Origin: Papiliotrema nemorosa
Taxonomy: Eukaryota > Basidiomycota > Tremellomycetes > Tremellales > Rhynchogastremaceae
Assembly: GCA_032158125.1 (NCBI GenBank)
Contig: JASKOT010000030.1
Span: forward strand, 124,001-188,000
Reading direction: 5' to 3'
Length of the DNA stretch: 64,000 nt
In this document: in pieces, positions 11,828 to 23,200 of the stretch
Layout of the letters: the number at the start of each line of letters is the position of its first letter
Numbering within the stretch: the first letter of the stretch is position 1
Notes under the pieces: generated by a model
Database searches by the model: none
Told to the model about the DNA's origin: nothing
What the model saw: the letters and a program-made list of their open reading frames with translations, nothing else
Program-made: the position numbers and the translations under genes

Positions 11828-13203
11828 ATGTCCGAACACAGTATCAGGTCTGGTCGGACGACAGCGTCGATGCTTGCCGAGATATCGACGTCGACAGCGG
11901 CCGAGGTGCGTCTGATTCCCTCTTGTGACATGATCGCTGATCGCAGCTCGTCATGGCACTCAGGTATACAAGTGAGCTGCCATATAGAAGTTTTGGCGAG
12001 TAATCTGACGACAGCTGCGCCGCCCGGCTTGACGTATATTCCTCAGCTGGATGATATACTCCGAGAAGCTCGAGGGAGCGATTCTTCCACCTTGAGGAGG
12101 GGCGATATGGTTGAATTGATTGGTCCCAGTGGATCTGGTAAATCTCCCAATCTCATCCATACTCAAATCCATCACAGATGGCCAAATCTTTCCAGAATAT
12201 TGGAGAGTTCACAGCTGACTGTGACAGGTAAAACGACATTTTGCCTGTTTCTACTGCTTACTCGTCTCCTCCCTTCCTCGATGATCATTGACCTACCTTC
12301 GCCCAACTCACATCCTGTAGAAGTCCCTCTTGGAGGTCAAAACGACCAAGCTACAATCATCGTCCCCACTTCCCACCGCTCCCCGATCATGCAATTGGAG
12401 AAACATATACGGAGCCATATCACCGGTCATATACTTGATTCCCTCGCGGCCAATTTACGTCCTCGCACCATCACGCCCTCTCTCGCCGAAACGATAGACG
12501 AAACTATCAAAGGCACTCTCTCCCGACTGAGGTTCATACGTGTGCAACCGCGTTGGAAAACCCTCTTATTGGCGTTGATGAGCGTCTTACATCCCCCTTC
12601 GCTCACTATCGACCCAAGCAAGGAGAATACGGACAAGTTGGATATCCTGATTATTGACGGGTTTGTAGATGGCTTTTGGCCCGAAAGATGGCATACAGAG
12701 GATAGAGCGGCGGATAAGCGGTCAGATAGCAGGATCAGAGGCGCCGATGATGTAGGGCTGAAGGACGTGATTCGGGTGTTGGAAAGCATAAGGAAAGAGC
12801 TGGGTGCGGTCGTCGTGCTCACTCTACAAGCGCTATGGGTGAGTAGCACGATGATGATCCATGTCGTCTCGCTAATCTCTAGCCCTCGGACAATCTATGG
12901 GCGACGCATCTACCGGCTCCGTATCCCGCTCCATTCAGTCGAGAACGAGATGAAGGACCTCGGGCCTGGCCTCTGAATATACAGATCACGTTGACTGGAC
13001 GAATCAAGTCACATCAACTGCCAGCGGATATGACACTCATTGATGCTTTGCGTACACTCGACGTCAGCAAGCAAGATCAAAATGATGCTCAGGCCTTTGA
13101 GGGGTTGGTCAGGGTACCAGGGGGACAAGGCGTTGCAGGCACTACCTCTGGTGTCAGGTTCGAGATGATGATAGGATCCAGAGGAGTAGAGATTTGGACT
13201 TAG
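11828..13203 (+). CDS. XRCC2: RAD51 paralogue, XRCC2-like
   Basis: RecA/RAD51-type ATPase of the XRCC2 (fission yeast Rlp1-like) group, a homologous-recombination mediator in the nucleus. Exon 1 is 11828-11905 (26 codons). After two more introns the protein reads LTYIPQLDDILREA, then Walker A ELIGPSGSGKTTFCLFLLL; the GK pair is assembled across an intron that splits the glycine codon. Walker B is LDILIIDGF, followed by FWPERW and then VVVLTLQALW, the sensor-like strand. The C-terminal exon (PSDNLWATHLP ... GVRFEMMIGSRGVEIWT) fits the end of the core fold. No separate N-terminal DNA-binding domain is seen, consistent with XRCC2 rather than RAD51. Assignment to XRCC2 over other paralogues is inference from domain layout. 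Confidence 0.7.
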
Positions 13204-13276
13204 AGTGACTAGATCCATGATAACGACGATGAGCATGATGACCATGACGAATATGCATGATATGACTCGGCACGGA

Positions 13277-14422
13277 TTATAACTTGCCCGACTGCGCCTC
13301 CTCGATCGCCGTCTTGACGGCCTCGACGGCTTTCGGGTGAACGTCCCTTCCGGCAGCCACAATACCCTCGTTGGCTTTGAGTGTCCTGCCCTGAGAAAAG
13401 TCAAGAGGAGCGCCGTTCATGTCGGTACAAATACCACCCGACTCTTCGATAAGCAACGAGCCCGAAGCGTGGTCCCAAATCTTCTCGGTGTAGTCCTTTC
13501 CCCCCACATATTTTGTCGGGATACGCAGGCTAGGGTTAGTTCCAACGATAAAGATAGTCAGTTCAGTTGAACGCACTAGACACCACCCTCTCCCCTACCT
13601 AGACAGGCGTATTTTGCTTGGCTGTCCATTCTCAAGCTGGGTCGAGTGACACCTAACAGTTGTCCAATACGCGCCTGTACCGAATGAGCCGAATGTCCGG
13701 CTTCTACCGACTCAAGGAAGGTCAAAGGGTTTGAGGATGGGGGCGAAGGTGGAAGATCGAGTTTGGTGTATGTATCCTGGTCTAGCGGTCTCTGCAAGAT
13801 GAGTCAAATCGTTAGATTGAAGTGGCATACTCACAGAATAGCTTCCCTCTCCTCGAACAGTCACCATGACCACTCCTTCACCGTTTGGCATGATCTCCTC
13901 CCCGATCTTTGCAGGCTGCGGAGAGATGTTTGGGCATCCTATCACACCCATTTCGACCTTTCCATCGACGATCAATGCCAAGCAGACGGCATACTGCTGT
14001 CGACGAATGAAACCAGAAGTCCCGTCGACAGGATCTATCGTCCAGAACCGCCCCTTTGACCCACCTTCCGCTGAACCCGCATCGATGGCTGTCAAAACTT
14101 GTTCCTCGGTGTATTGAGCTTCTCCGTATTCATTGACGAGCTTGACCACCCTCTCCCTCAGCGGGGTGTTGGATCTCAGTTCGGTGGTATCTTCCTCTCC
14201 AATGATAGGGTCTTCCGGGTACTGCTTTTGCAGATAGAGCGAGATGAGTGACTGAGCGGAAAGATCGGCAGCGGTCACTGGGGATTTGTCAGGCTTGGTG
14301 ATCGTGTCGTCGACTACCAAGGTGTCCTGAACGGATTTGGTCAGGGCACACGCGCGAAGAACGACATGGACAGCGAGTTCCGTCTCGGCTCGAAGGCGGT
14401 TGAAGGGAATCGAAGAAGACAT
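13277..14422 (-). CDS. MET22: 3'(2'),5'-bisphosphate nucleotidase
   Basis: HAL2/MET22-type phosphatase of the inositol-monophosphatase fold, which converts PAP (3'-phosphoadenosine 5'-phosphate) to AMP in sulfate assimilation and is sensitive to Li+/Na+ in characterised members. Motifs in order: SPVTAADLSAQ, the metal-binding IIGEEDTTEL, the signature FWTIDPVDGTSGFIRRQQYA, and the distal KIWDHASGSLLIEESGG with its metal Asp. Introns separate the SMPLQ and RPLDQDTY blocks and the block before LRIPTKYVG. The chosen start (14420-14422, MSSSIPFNRLRAE) matches usual family length. The frame stays open upstream through ATGs at 14494 and 14593; the 14494 form would add MFRRLATRFSPSFNPLHSAR, a plausible mitochondrial leader. 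The gene is divergent from NAS2, with starts 290 bp apart. Confidence 0.9.
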
Positions 14423-14712
14423 GCTGAGGTGATACCTGGCTGAATGAAGGGGATTGAACGATGGGGAGAAACGAGTTGCAAGGCGTCTGAACATGCAATG
14501 GTGAGCTTTCTGAAATCCCAATTCCAGATCATGATTCCGGTTAAATACCAAGGGGTGGCGGAGATCGCCGCTCCTCGTCATGGCGCAGGCCATTATCGCC
14601 TGTTTAGCTCGACTTTTGGATTGATCAACCTCGAGACGGCGTCGAGCTCAAGCGAGCCCAGATCGCCCCATAGACAAAAACAGGAAGAGACAATCGTGAA
14701 AATCCAGCTGTG

Positions 14713-15687
14713 ATGTCTATTCCCGCACCGGCTCCACCTCCCGTCACGTCTTTGCCCCTACCCGACCCCGAGGCCTACCCGGGTGAACCGAGAGAATATG
14801 CAAGAGCATTGATGGAGAGAAAAGACGAGATTGAGAAGACGATAGTGAGGATCTTCGGGTAATGAATATCGCAAGCTCATCACAGGACACACTAAACGAC
14901 GTTCTCGCATCAGTCCGTTTCCCCCTCTCAGGTCCTTGTAAATCACTGAGTGGCAGCATGGCACGAACGCTTCGACTTCGCTAGTAGACCCTGAAGGATA
15001 CCCAAGAGGAGATATCGACGTGGTGAGTTTCTATAGCCTCGCGTGTTTTAGCTCATAGCAGTACTCGATACGGCATACTCGAGCTGCCCTTGCTCATCTC
15101 GCAACAGACCTCCGAACGGTCAACGCGCTTTTACCCAATGCTCTGGCGCAAGCTTTCGAAACCAATGCCTCTTCTACTTCCTCCTCTTCTTCTTCCACTG
15201 CATCACCCTCCTTATTACCAAATGGGCAACCGAAATCACTGGCGAATGGCCATGGCCCACCTATAGCTCGCGGTGCGGAACTGCCTGATCAATGGCCCGA
15301 AATGCCTTTGGCGAAGGTCAACAGTGTAGAGACAGGGAGCCCTGCCGCAGAGGCGGTGAGTCCCTCCCCCACTCCCTTGATATACATTGGTGGCTCCGGC
15401 AAATGTCGCTTACAACCAGGATCTGAGGGCGGGTGATGAAATCTATTCCTTTGCCGGGATCACGGCAACTTCCCCAGGTGGCCTTCAAGCTGTGGGGCGG
15501 CTCGTTCCGAATTCTGAAGGTGTCAGTTCGGATCACACCTCCCGACTGTCCGAATTGCAGCTGATCCGTCCAGGTCACACTGAGATTGCTGGTGCAGAGA
15601 GGATCTGAGCGGCTACAGCTGCGCCTGATACCGCGGACAGGATGGGGAGGCAGAGGCATGCTGGGATGTCACATCCTGCCTGCATGA
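14713..15687 (+). CDS. NAS2: 26S proteasome assembly chaperone Nas2/PSMD9
   Basis: Nas2 (p27, PSMD9) binds the Rpt5 tail during 19S base assembly. Exons: 14713-14844 (N-terminal helix ALMERKDEIEKTI), 14886-14912 (27 nt, DTLNDVLAS), 14951-15022 (WQHGTNASTSLVDPEGYPRG), 15062-15355, a PDZ exon starting near 15403 (DLRAGDEIYSFAGITA), and a last exon ending 15687. LVDPEGYPRGDIDV is the family signature. A Ser/Pro-rich linker precedes the PDZ carboxylate-binding region LAKVNSVETGSPAAEA. The terminal GWGGRGMLGCHILPA is diagnostic. The last join (NSEG to VTLRLLVQRG) uses a GTCAGT donor; reading through instead hits a stop and loses the conserved end. Two introns are short or have weak donors (14913-14950, 38 nt, GTCCGT donor). 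Confidence 0.88.
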
Positions 15688-15759
15688 CCTTACGAAGCCA
15701 CATGAAGATCAGATGTACAATAAGAGACGCTCGATATCACGAAACGCATCCTTGCGCGG

Positions 15760-16777
15760 TCAACAAGGGACACGTTCGCCCTTCCTGATCGATCAGCACG
15801 AATCGGGTCGCAGCCTCGACTCACCAGTCTGTTTGCCAGCCACCGACCGTGTCCTGAGTACCTCCCTCAATGATCTCAATCAATGCAGCTGTCGTCAAAC
15901 ATCCTCGCGCCGAAGTGCAATGTACTCACGAGCAACTTCATTTACATCGCTTCCGACACTGGTCGAGTTATACCAGGCTGCTCCTCGCCTTCCCATGTGA
16001 CTGGTGATCAGGATGATGTCCAAGATGGAAGGTACTCACGTATCAAGGTGGCCCGGATCAAGTGCCATGATCACGAACGCAGGGTTTTCTATCTGAAGCT
16101 TTCTGACCTGGAGGCGGTAAGCGCAGGAACTGTCAATTCGGCACACCATGTAGTTCCGCGCAGCCTACAGATCAGCAAAGTGGCTAAACGTAGCTTCTCT
16201 GTAGAAGACACTCACAAAAGTCATACCGTACGCACCTTTCCCTCCTCGGCGGACGCGTGAGATGCTGCCCAGGATCGACGAAATCACAGCAAACTTGCCG
16301 CCAGGCATCAAGTGCGGCTTCATCGCTTGGAAGACGAGCAAAGGCCCTCGAGTCTGATCTGAGCCATTGCAAGCTGATCAACTCACATTAATCTCGTAGG
16401 ACAGGTCGAGGATCGCCGCCGGAGTCTCGGCTAACGGACTGGGGTCGAGCGATTGAGCGGCATTATGCAACACGACATCGAGCTTGATTCCAAGCGCAAG
16501 GATTTCTCCCGCTACCTGAATCCCATGAGCCTTGGCCCCCATCTGTGGCGTGAAACGGCGGCTTACAACCTTGGCATCGGTGAGCGAGGCCACATCAAGC
16601 TTGAAAACTCGGACGTTTTCGATTTTCGGCATGGTGTTGACATCTCGGACGCAAGCAATGACGTCCCAACCCTTGGCGACGTAAGACTTGACAAAAGCGA
16701 GACCGAGACTGCGGATAAGCTTTGGCGTCAGATACACATTACCCTCGGTTGGCTCCAATGATGAGAACGGTAGGCAT
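15760..16777 (-). CDS. Short-chain dehydrogenase/reductase with altered active site
   Basis: Classical SDR, small-molecule oxidoreductase fold. Start MPTVLIIGANRG (16775-16777) supplies the Rossmann TGxxxGxG-type motif, continued after an intron as LGLAFVKSYVAKGWDV. Then come VFKLDVASLTDA, the NNAG-equivalent DVVLHNAAQSL, the Ser block FAVISSILGSI, and the Tyr of GAYGMT. The codon four residues after the Tyr, normally Lys, is TTT (Phe) at 16216-16218, immediately before an intron. The C-terminus is intact: VIMALDPGHLDT, RGAAWYNSTSV, and an end TDWKGERVPC. A paralogue sits at 48009-48982. Exons were assembled by eye, including one AAG acceptor. Cofactor and substrate are unknown. Without the Lys, normal SDR catalysis is doubtful unless the splice site is misplaced. 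Confidence 0.75.
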
Positions 16778-17658
16778 GAGACTTCAGTCAGATTCGCAGA
16801 AGATTCGCAGGCCCGGATTCCTCCCAGCGATACACTTACAATTGTTTGGTGCGAAAATTGAAGGGTCACCTTGGACCATCAAATAATTCTGCCTCATGAC
16901 GAGCGGTTGACTTGGTGAAAGGAGAACAGGGTGATTTGGGCCGCCAATCGCGTCCTTTGTGCGAAGACGATCAAATAGTGTATCTACAGTACATATAAGG
17001 AGACCAAGGCTGAAAGCAGTATCGTTGATCCTGGATGAGTCAGGTGGGCTGGATCCTCGAATTTGGCCTTTCCCGTATGGTTTAGAAGGGAGGGTCGACT
17101 CGAGCGTACGCATACTGTATCTTCCATGATTTCCATGATGATCTCACAAAGGCATAGGATGTGGCGATAATGTATCGATCGGTCAACAGCCTTTGCGGGA
17201 GTTCCGCGTGACTACAGCCTTATCGACGAGCTAAAGAAGCTCGCATCGGGTCAGGAGCGACCCATAATCTCGGAAGACTTACATGATCGAGAGAAAGCAG
17301 TGTGGGAATATTACCCATGATCGCGACACTTTCGAATCCCCATCGATGGCGGTCATTGCTCTTATGTGGCGAGAGAGACAGCCCGGGAAGAAGCGATTCA
17401 TGATCCTTTCATCTTCGTTGAATGCGCCGAGTGATGACAGACTGGGATGAAAGGATACAAGGACACATACAATGTGGCGGTGTTGGGACGATGAGTACAC
17501 CTGGCAATTTCCTCGGTCGACATTGCATTTCCGCTACACGTACCGTGCACCGCCTGAGAATATAAGCCAGACAAAGCTCATGTTTTGTTCAGCTTCACCC
17601 TATACTCTTCACCTAGGCTTTTTGAACCATCAAATACTCATTTGCGTCTAACACAGAG
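16778..17658. other. Intergenic, no gene recognised
   Basis: About 0.9 kb between the divergent SDR gene and the first tandem-pair gene. Short open frames exist on both strands, but none shows conserved motifs, consistent splice structure or a good start context. The end nearest 17659 contains a TATA-like 'gaatataagcc' about 100 bases before the ATG and a CT-rich leader, which fit a promoter. Confidence 0.5.
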
Positions 17659-18447
17659 ATGGCGAGCACTTCCGCCACTGACACCTACACGAACGAGCCC
17701 TTGAATCTGGAGACTTTACGAGAGTGGTCCAGCAAAGGGATTACTACAGGGCCCCTCAAGGGTCGTCGTATCACTTTCGACTCGATAGTCCTGTCCACAA
17801 AGCCTGTCCATTGGGCGGCGAATCCCTCGGACAAAACGGCGAGAAACCGTTTGCGTAACGAGACCAAACTCATTCTCGAGCCAAAATGTACTGTTGAAGT
17901 TGTCAGTTCGAAAGGAGGATCACTTGGTACTACTTCGATCGCAATCGATCTCGGAACAGCATACGCGTTGACCCATTTTTTGAAACAGGAAGCGTCCCGG
18001 CTGGAGCAGAGCGAGTACGACGGCACCTTCAAGGATGCTGCGTCGGTATTGCAAGAATTGACTCGGTGCGCCGCCGCAAGACTCTTGCTGGAGATTCAGT
18101 CTACACCTGGTGGTCCTGGACGTATCCTTGAAAAGGCAATGACTGAAGAGCAGTTCTCCAAGAACGATCTGTCTCTTGACACATTGAGATTTAACTCCTT
18201 CGGAGTTCAGGACGGGCGGCTATCAGCAGTGAAACAAATCTCTTTCGAGTTGACGTGGAGCCAGGACCTTTTGAAGGGATGCCGCGATCATGCTAATGAC
18301 CTTGCTCTCGAGCAATCCAAGGCAGGGAATGAGGATGAATTCGGGCCCTGGATGGACGACATTGGAAAAGATGATGCACCAAATGAGGATTCTTGGGGAT
18401 CTTGGGTGACGGAACGGGGAAACGCTGAGTCCTCCAGCCAAGAATGA
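17659..18447 (+). CDS. Unrecognised protein A of a tandem pair, acidic FGxW/WGxW tail
   Basis: Single-exon, 262-residue protein of no recognised family. The N-terminal two thirds form one probable domain starting LNLETLREWSSKGITTGPLK, with LSTKPVHWAANPSD, RNRLRNETKLILEP and IDLGTAYALTHFLKQ as conserved blocks shared with the neighbour at 19073. The C-terminal 50 residues are acidic and carry two short repeats, NEDEFGPWMDDIG and NEDSWGSWVTERG. These fit the acidic aromatic-Gly-x-aromatic pattern of ligands for the ear (GAE) domains of AP-1 gamma and GGA adaptors, which would suggest a role near clathrin-coated vesicles; this is inference from a short motif. The gene has no introns in a window where almost every other gene has several. 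The ATG (17659) lies in a clean context after a CT-rich leader. Confidence 0.65.
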   Translation: MASTSATDTYTNEPLNLETLREWSSKGITTGPLKGRRITFDSIVLSTKPVHWAANPSDKTARNRLRNETKLILEPKCTVEVVSSKGGSLGTTSIAIDLGTAYALTHFLKQEASRLEQSEYDGTFKDAASVLQELTRCAAARLLLEIQSTPGGPGRILEKAMTEEQFSKNDLSLDTLRFNSFGVQDGRLSAVKQISFELTWSQDLLKGCRDHANDLALEQSKAGNEDEFGPWMDDIGKDDAPNEDSWGSWVTERGNAESSSQE

Positions 18448-19072
18448 GACGTTCGCAGAGGATCGAATTAGGATCTTGCATGACCTGGAACGGGGAGTTG
18501 ATGGATGTTTATAGTAATTCAGATGAAATTCTGACCAAGACATCCATGTATGCATGGTGATCGAGTGACTGTGGCATGTTGAAGCTTGCGTGGGGGCATT
18601 CCCCGCTCTGACTCGCTGCAATTTTATCCTGGCTTCCTTCAGCTCGACAATCATAGCTTCGCTTGTATCCCCTGTTGGCAGTCGGAAAGCCCGAAGACTG
18701 ATGTAAGCGACCACCAAACCGAGGCATGTGAGTCTTCGCCCGGCTGAAGCTGCCCTGTGCGTCGTGCCAGCTTGCCACTCCCTCGTCGAGTATGAGCGTG
18801 GCATCTCTAGCCTAAAACACGGGCATCATATACCTGTGATGGGGGCCTCAGCATGAAAGGACTGTATGATCCGATGTCTGGGATCTGGGAGCGTGGCCAT
18901 AGTGCACGGTCGGATCCTCGTCATACTCTGTGAAGTTTTCGCAACAACCGATCCCCTACTAACATGAATGCAGTATGAAACTGGCTGCGGTGGAAGAGGT
19001 GAAGGCCGCCATCACATCTTTCCATTTGCAGTCCCGTTTTCATCCTGAAATTACCTTCATACAGCAACCACC
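18448..19072. other. Intergenic between tandem paralogues
   Basis: About 0.6 kb holding the 3' end of gene A and the promoter of gene B. A 193-codon open frame on the minus strand (18223-18804) overlaps gene A antisense and has no recognisable motif, so it was not called. Confidence 0.5.
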
Positions 19073-19980
19073 ATGTCAACGACGCCTAATGATCAAGACT
19101 ACCCATCCAAGATTTTCGATCTGCAAACTCTACGCTCATGGGTCAAGCACGGTGTCTCGGATGGCCCTCTCAAAGGATTCAAGGTTGATCCGGAACAGTC
19201 TTTTTCGCCACTGTCCACCAAACCCATCGATTGGGCCATGAACACCAACGACTCAATCAGTCAAGACCGTCTGTCGAAAGAGACGAGACTGGTGTTGGAG
19301 CCTTTTTTCGATATCAAGGTTTTCCATCCCGAACACCAGGATTACAGTCAGACGATCCGGGCCCACTTTGACCTGGGGACCGCTTACGCCGTGACTCAAT
19401 GCTTGGAAATGAGATTGACAGCCGATATGAGCAGAGTTCCATCTTCAGATATACGGGCACAGCCGCTTCGCTACTCAATGAGATGACCAAGAGCGCGACG
19501 CAGCGAGTGCTTGGAGATTTGACCCATGCAAGTATGGCTCAACAGAGTCTCGTGACGAAAGGGTCGACGCTCAACGAAGCATTCACTCTCGAGGAGCTCA
19601 GCTTTGACAAGGTGAGAAATCGTTCACTGGCCGTCAGAAGCGACAGCTCCTCAGATTTTGACGGCATCCAGTACGAGCTGTATTGGCCTGCAGATGTCTT
19701 GCAGCAATGTTGCGATGTTTCAAAATCTCAGGAGACTTCCACATACACGCAAGAGTGTGCGAGCACTTCGAGGGCCGAGAATGACCTCTTGTCGCCTTTG
19801 CACAATGACCCCAATATCGGGGCAAAGACACTCGAATTCACACAGGAGGGAGAAGATGAATTTGGAGAGTGGCAGAGCAACCTCGGACACTCTGAACATC
19901 ACTCGGATCGATCTGAAACAAAGGACGATGACCAGTGGGGACCGTGGATGGACGGCGGCGCGCAGAACGAGACGACCTGA
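19073..19980 (+). CDS. Unrecognised protein B of the tandem pair; frame broken or 44-nt intron
   Basis: Paralogue of the 17659 gene: LQTLRSWVKHGVSDGPLKGF, LSTKPIDWAMNTND, QDRLSKETRLVLEP and FDLGTAYA align block for block. After GTAYA the frame ends early (19486), while the homologous continuation (YTGTAASLLNEMTKSATQRV) is in another frame. Two readings fit. Either a 1-nt deletion near 19401-19410 has broken the gene, or bases 19391-19434 are spliced out as a 44-nt intron (GTGACT donor, GAGCAG acceptor), leaving exons of 318 and 546 nt with an exact open frame of 287 residues. The removed segment is coding in the paralogue. The acidic tail again has two aromatic motifs, GEDEFGEWQSNLG and DDDQWGPWMDGG. 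No function can be named. Confidence 0.55.
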
Positions 19981-20267
19981 TACCGATGTCGAAGGACAGT
20001 TTCCTCAGCTGTTGCGCATCTACTCATGAGCTGTCTGATGTATTTCTGTCTTTTCGTGCAGACATCCTAGATCCGTGCATTGATAACGAACGAGCAACGC
20101 TTATCTCGCGCACCGGTATTGGCTCTGGGCCTAATCTGCTGTGCTGACTTGCTCTTCGTCCGAAACCGTAGCAGAAGTGTTTCGCTCGGCATTGGCGGTA
20201 GTGATCCCACCCCTTGACGCGATCGACGATTTCTATTCGGGCACGCGAGATAGCAGCACTCCTCACA

Positions 20268-23200
20268 TCACTCTCCTAATCTCGGCCTCGTGGCGAAACT
20301 GACTAGCCTCCTGAATTCGCCAAACGCTTTCGGCGTATCCCTCCCGTCTATCCCGGCATCTCCGCTCGCTGCTCGGGCCAATAAGCCTGGTAGACCTCCT
20401 GAAGAGTTTGTGGGAGAAAACAAAGCGGATGAGGAAGGCGAAGTGATTATGCGTTCTCCATGCGGTTCCATGTCCAAGGAAGTCAGGAAAGAGGTATCGG
20501 CCAGATCGTCCTTGGTGGACGTGACCGAGAGGAAGATGTCTAGCAGTCGTTGTTGGTCGCCTCGCGGTGTGCCCTTGAGATCGAGGATCTATAATGAGGA
20601 CTATAACAAGCCTTGTACTCACCTTTTGGAAATTATTGAAAGACCTGTCACCAATGAGCAGACAGTAATTCTGCACGAACCCTTCGGGTGGTTCCTGAGC
20701 ATGAGCACGAGCATCATAAGAGGAATCTATACGCACGTCCGGCGCCAGGATGACTTTGAGCATGGTCTCTAGTTGTCCAGTGTTCTTCGTGACGTATTTG
20801 GTGTAGACGCTGGACGAAGAATCGGTATGCTGTTCCGGTAAGTCCAGCAGACAAGCTTTGACAGCCTGTACATCGAGCAAGATCTGCTCAGCCCCGATCT
20901 TTTTCAAAGGTCGACTCTTGACCACACTCTGCGTGAACCGCGTTATTATCACGCTGGTGTCAGCAGGGTCCGGCGCCCTAATTTGAGCTTACCCGACCGC
21001 TTTATCTGCAAAGTTGCGAATGTACTTCTTGGATTCGACTCTGGCTCGGACCACTTCGGCGATTTGTTTTATGCTGCCGACGAGGTCGACAATATAAGCG
21101 GATCGCCCTGAAACATTCTCCAGATGCATCCAAGGTGTCTTCAAGATCGCCGCGAAAGCCGGGTCACAGGCGGACTCGAGCTCTCGCAACAGAACAGAAA
21201 TGCACTGAGTCATGACACTTGGATCAGTCCAGCATCAACAGGCTGCTCACGTTGCGAAATAGCCTCTCTCGGTCTCGAACGATATAGCATCCTTGAGCTC
21301 AGGCGAGATCTTGTCCTTGACTCGCTCCTCAAGTTGCAGAGATGTTGTTTGGCAATACTCCGCGGTGTTGAGAACAATGCAAGCATTTCTGACTTCCTGC
21401 AGATTCGCTCGACCTTCCATAGACCGTCGACTGAAGTCCGTCCTGTTTGTCAGCGCATAGCTCCGAATTGACCTACTTTTTCATGCTTGCCAGCAGGACC
21501 TCATCTCCTATGTCAGCAGCTGCGCGCTACGTCGGTCGAGGACTCACCTGAATACACCTTCAACCACTTGGCAAAGACCTTGGACAGCTTGCTCATCGGT
21601 TCTCCAGTTGTGTATTTTCCACACTGCTCAAGCGTTTGACCATAGAAGTAGAACAGCTCGGTCGAGGAGGGTAGGACTGTAGGTGTCGGTGTTTCGCCTT
21701 CCTCACCGATAGCGCCTTCCAGCGATGATCTTGATCGGGCGCCACGATATTGCGATAGCATATCTGCGATTGCGCTAGGGCATGAGTCCACTTCTCAGTA
21801 TAAAAAAAAAAGCTTCTCACCGATCCTGCGCATCAACATAGACAGAGAAGTAGGTGTCAAAGACCGAGGAGATTGTCCACTTGACTGGTGATTGATTCTG
21901 GGGCCCACCAGCTGTGACATCCTCAAACTACGATCAGTTTTTCTTTCGAATGAAAGACTCACAGGTATTCCGAATCGCTTGGCAAAGAAGTCCTCAAAGT
22001 CCAATGTGCTCTGCAGTGCTTCCAGAAGCAGGGCCACATTCGGTGTACCCTTACCGAGCACATTCGCCAAGTCGGCTCGAGTGTATTCGGAGAAATTGGC
22101 CACAAGCAGCCGAGTGACTTCCCAGCTTGGCGGGAACAGTTCGGCGTCTTCCTCGTCGTGGTGTTTCAAAACCCGCCTAAACCAAGCGTATCGCCTTGGG
22201 ACATTGTCGAGTTGCCCCGCCTTTGCAGTCAGTATGATTTTCTATCCGCGCGAAGGATGCCATACCTCGTCAGTCGACCGGAAGATCCTACGATATTCTG
22301 CTAATTGCAGCTGCAGGTATCGCTCGATGATGTGATTTCTACCGTCAGACCTGCTGGGGTTCGCTAACTCACTTGAAGTCACCTCCCAGTACGTCGACCA
22401 CCAGACATACTTCCTTGACCAGAGCAAGATCTGGTGGCTGACTCGGACTGTTCTTGAAACTGTCGCGTTAGCCGTTGTACTGATCAATGAGTATCTCACA
22501 AAATGTCCATCTCCGCAGCCACCTTTTCCTGTACTATCTGTCTATCCGCATCGGTAGATTTGAAGACCGCAGCTACAGCAGGGACAGTACTCAATGCACG
22601 AAGTGGGGCACATAGATGAGTCACAGCCTGGTGTCAGCCATAACTCCCTGATGCAATAGCCCAACCTACTGAAAGCGCTGAAGCCATCTCCTTGTACCGC
22701 TTGGTTGATAAGAGCTCCTTCAGCTGGTTATGGGCGGTCTCTGTATATATCAGCCGCGTCTTAAATTGCAGATGGGTGCCGTACTCAGCATGTCCCACCG
22801 CTCTAGCGTTTGAATAGCGCTCGTGAGGTTGCGCTTGGCAATGTCTAGACGCTGTATATCGCCCGTGATAGCTTTGACTATAGCTTCCGCTTCAGCAGCC
22901 TTCTCTCTGATCACATTTATTTGCTCCATGAGTTCCTGGGCGTCAGTCACACCCTATAAGCTGATCCTGGCGAGATGTGTACTCACCCCGATTTGAGATT
23001 GAATCTTGGACATCTTCCCTGGATCTTGATCCCGCCGCAACTCTCCTTTCAGACGGATGACCTCGTCTTTGACATCCATGATCTCTAGCTGCAGTCTAGC
23101 ATGTATCTGCTGATGCCTAGACAGCGAGGTAGCTGGGGTTCAGCCGATCGTACCTTCAGGCTGAGAGCAACTGACCGTCTGGAAAATAGCTCGTCAGGCG

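Noticed and set aside
16784..17113. 109-codon minus frame upstream of the SDR gene
   Set aside because: No homology; the SDR start is fixed by the Rossmann motif at 16777, and this frame lies in its promoter.
18223..18804. 193-codon minus frame antisense to tandem gene A
   Set aside because: No recognisable motif, low-complexity stretches, and the sense frame is conserved with its paralogue.
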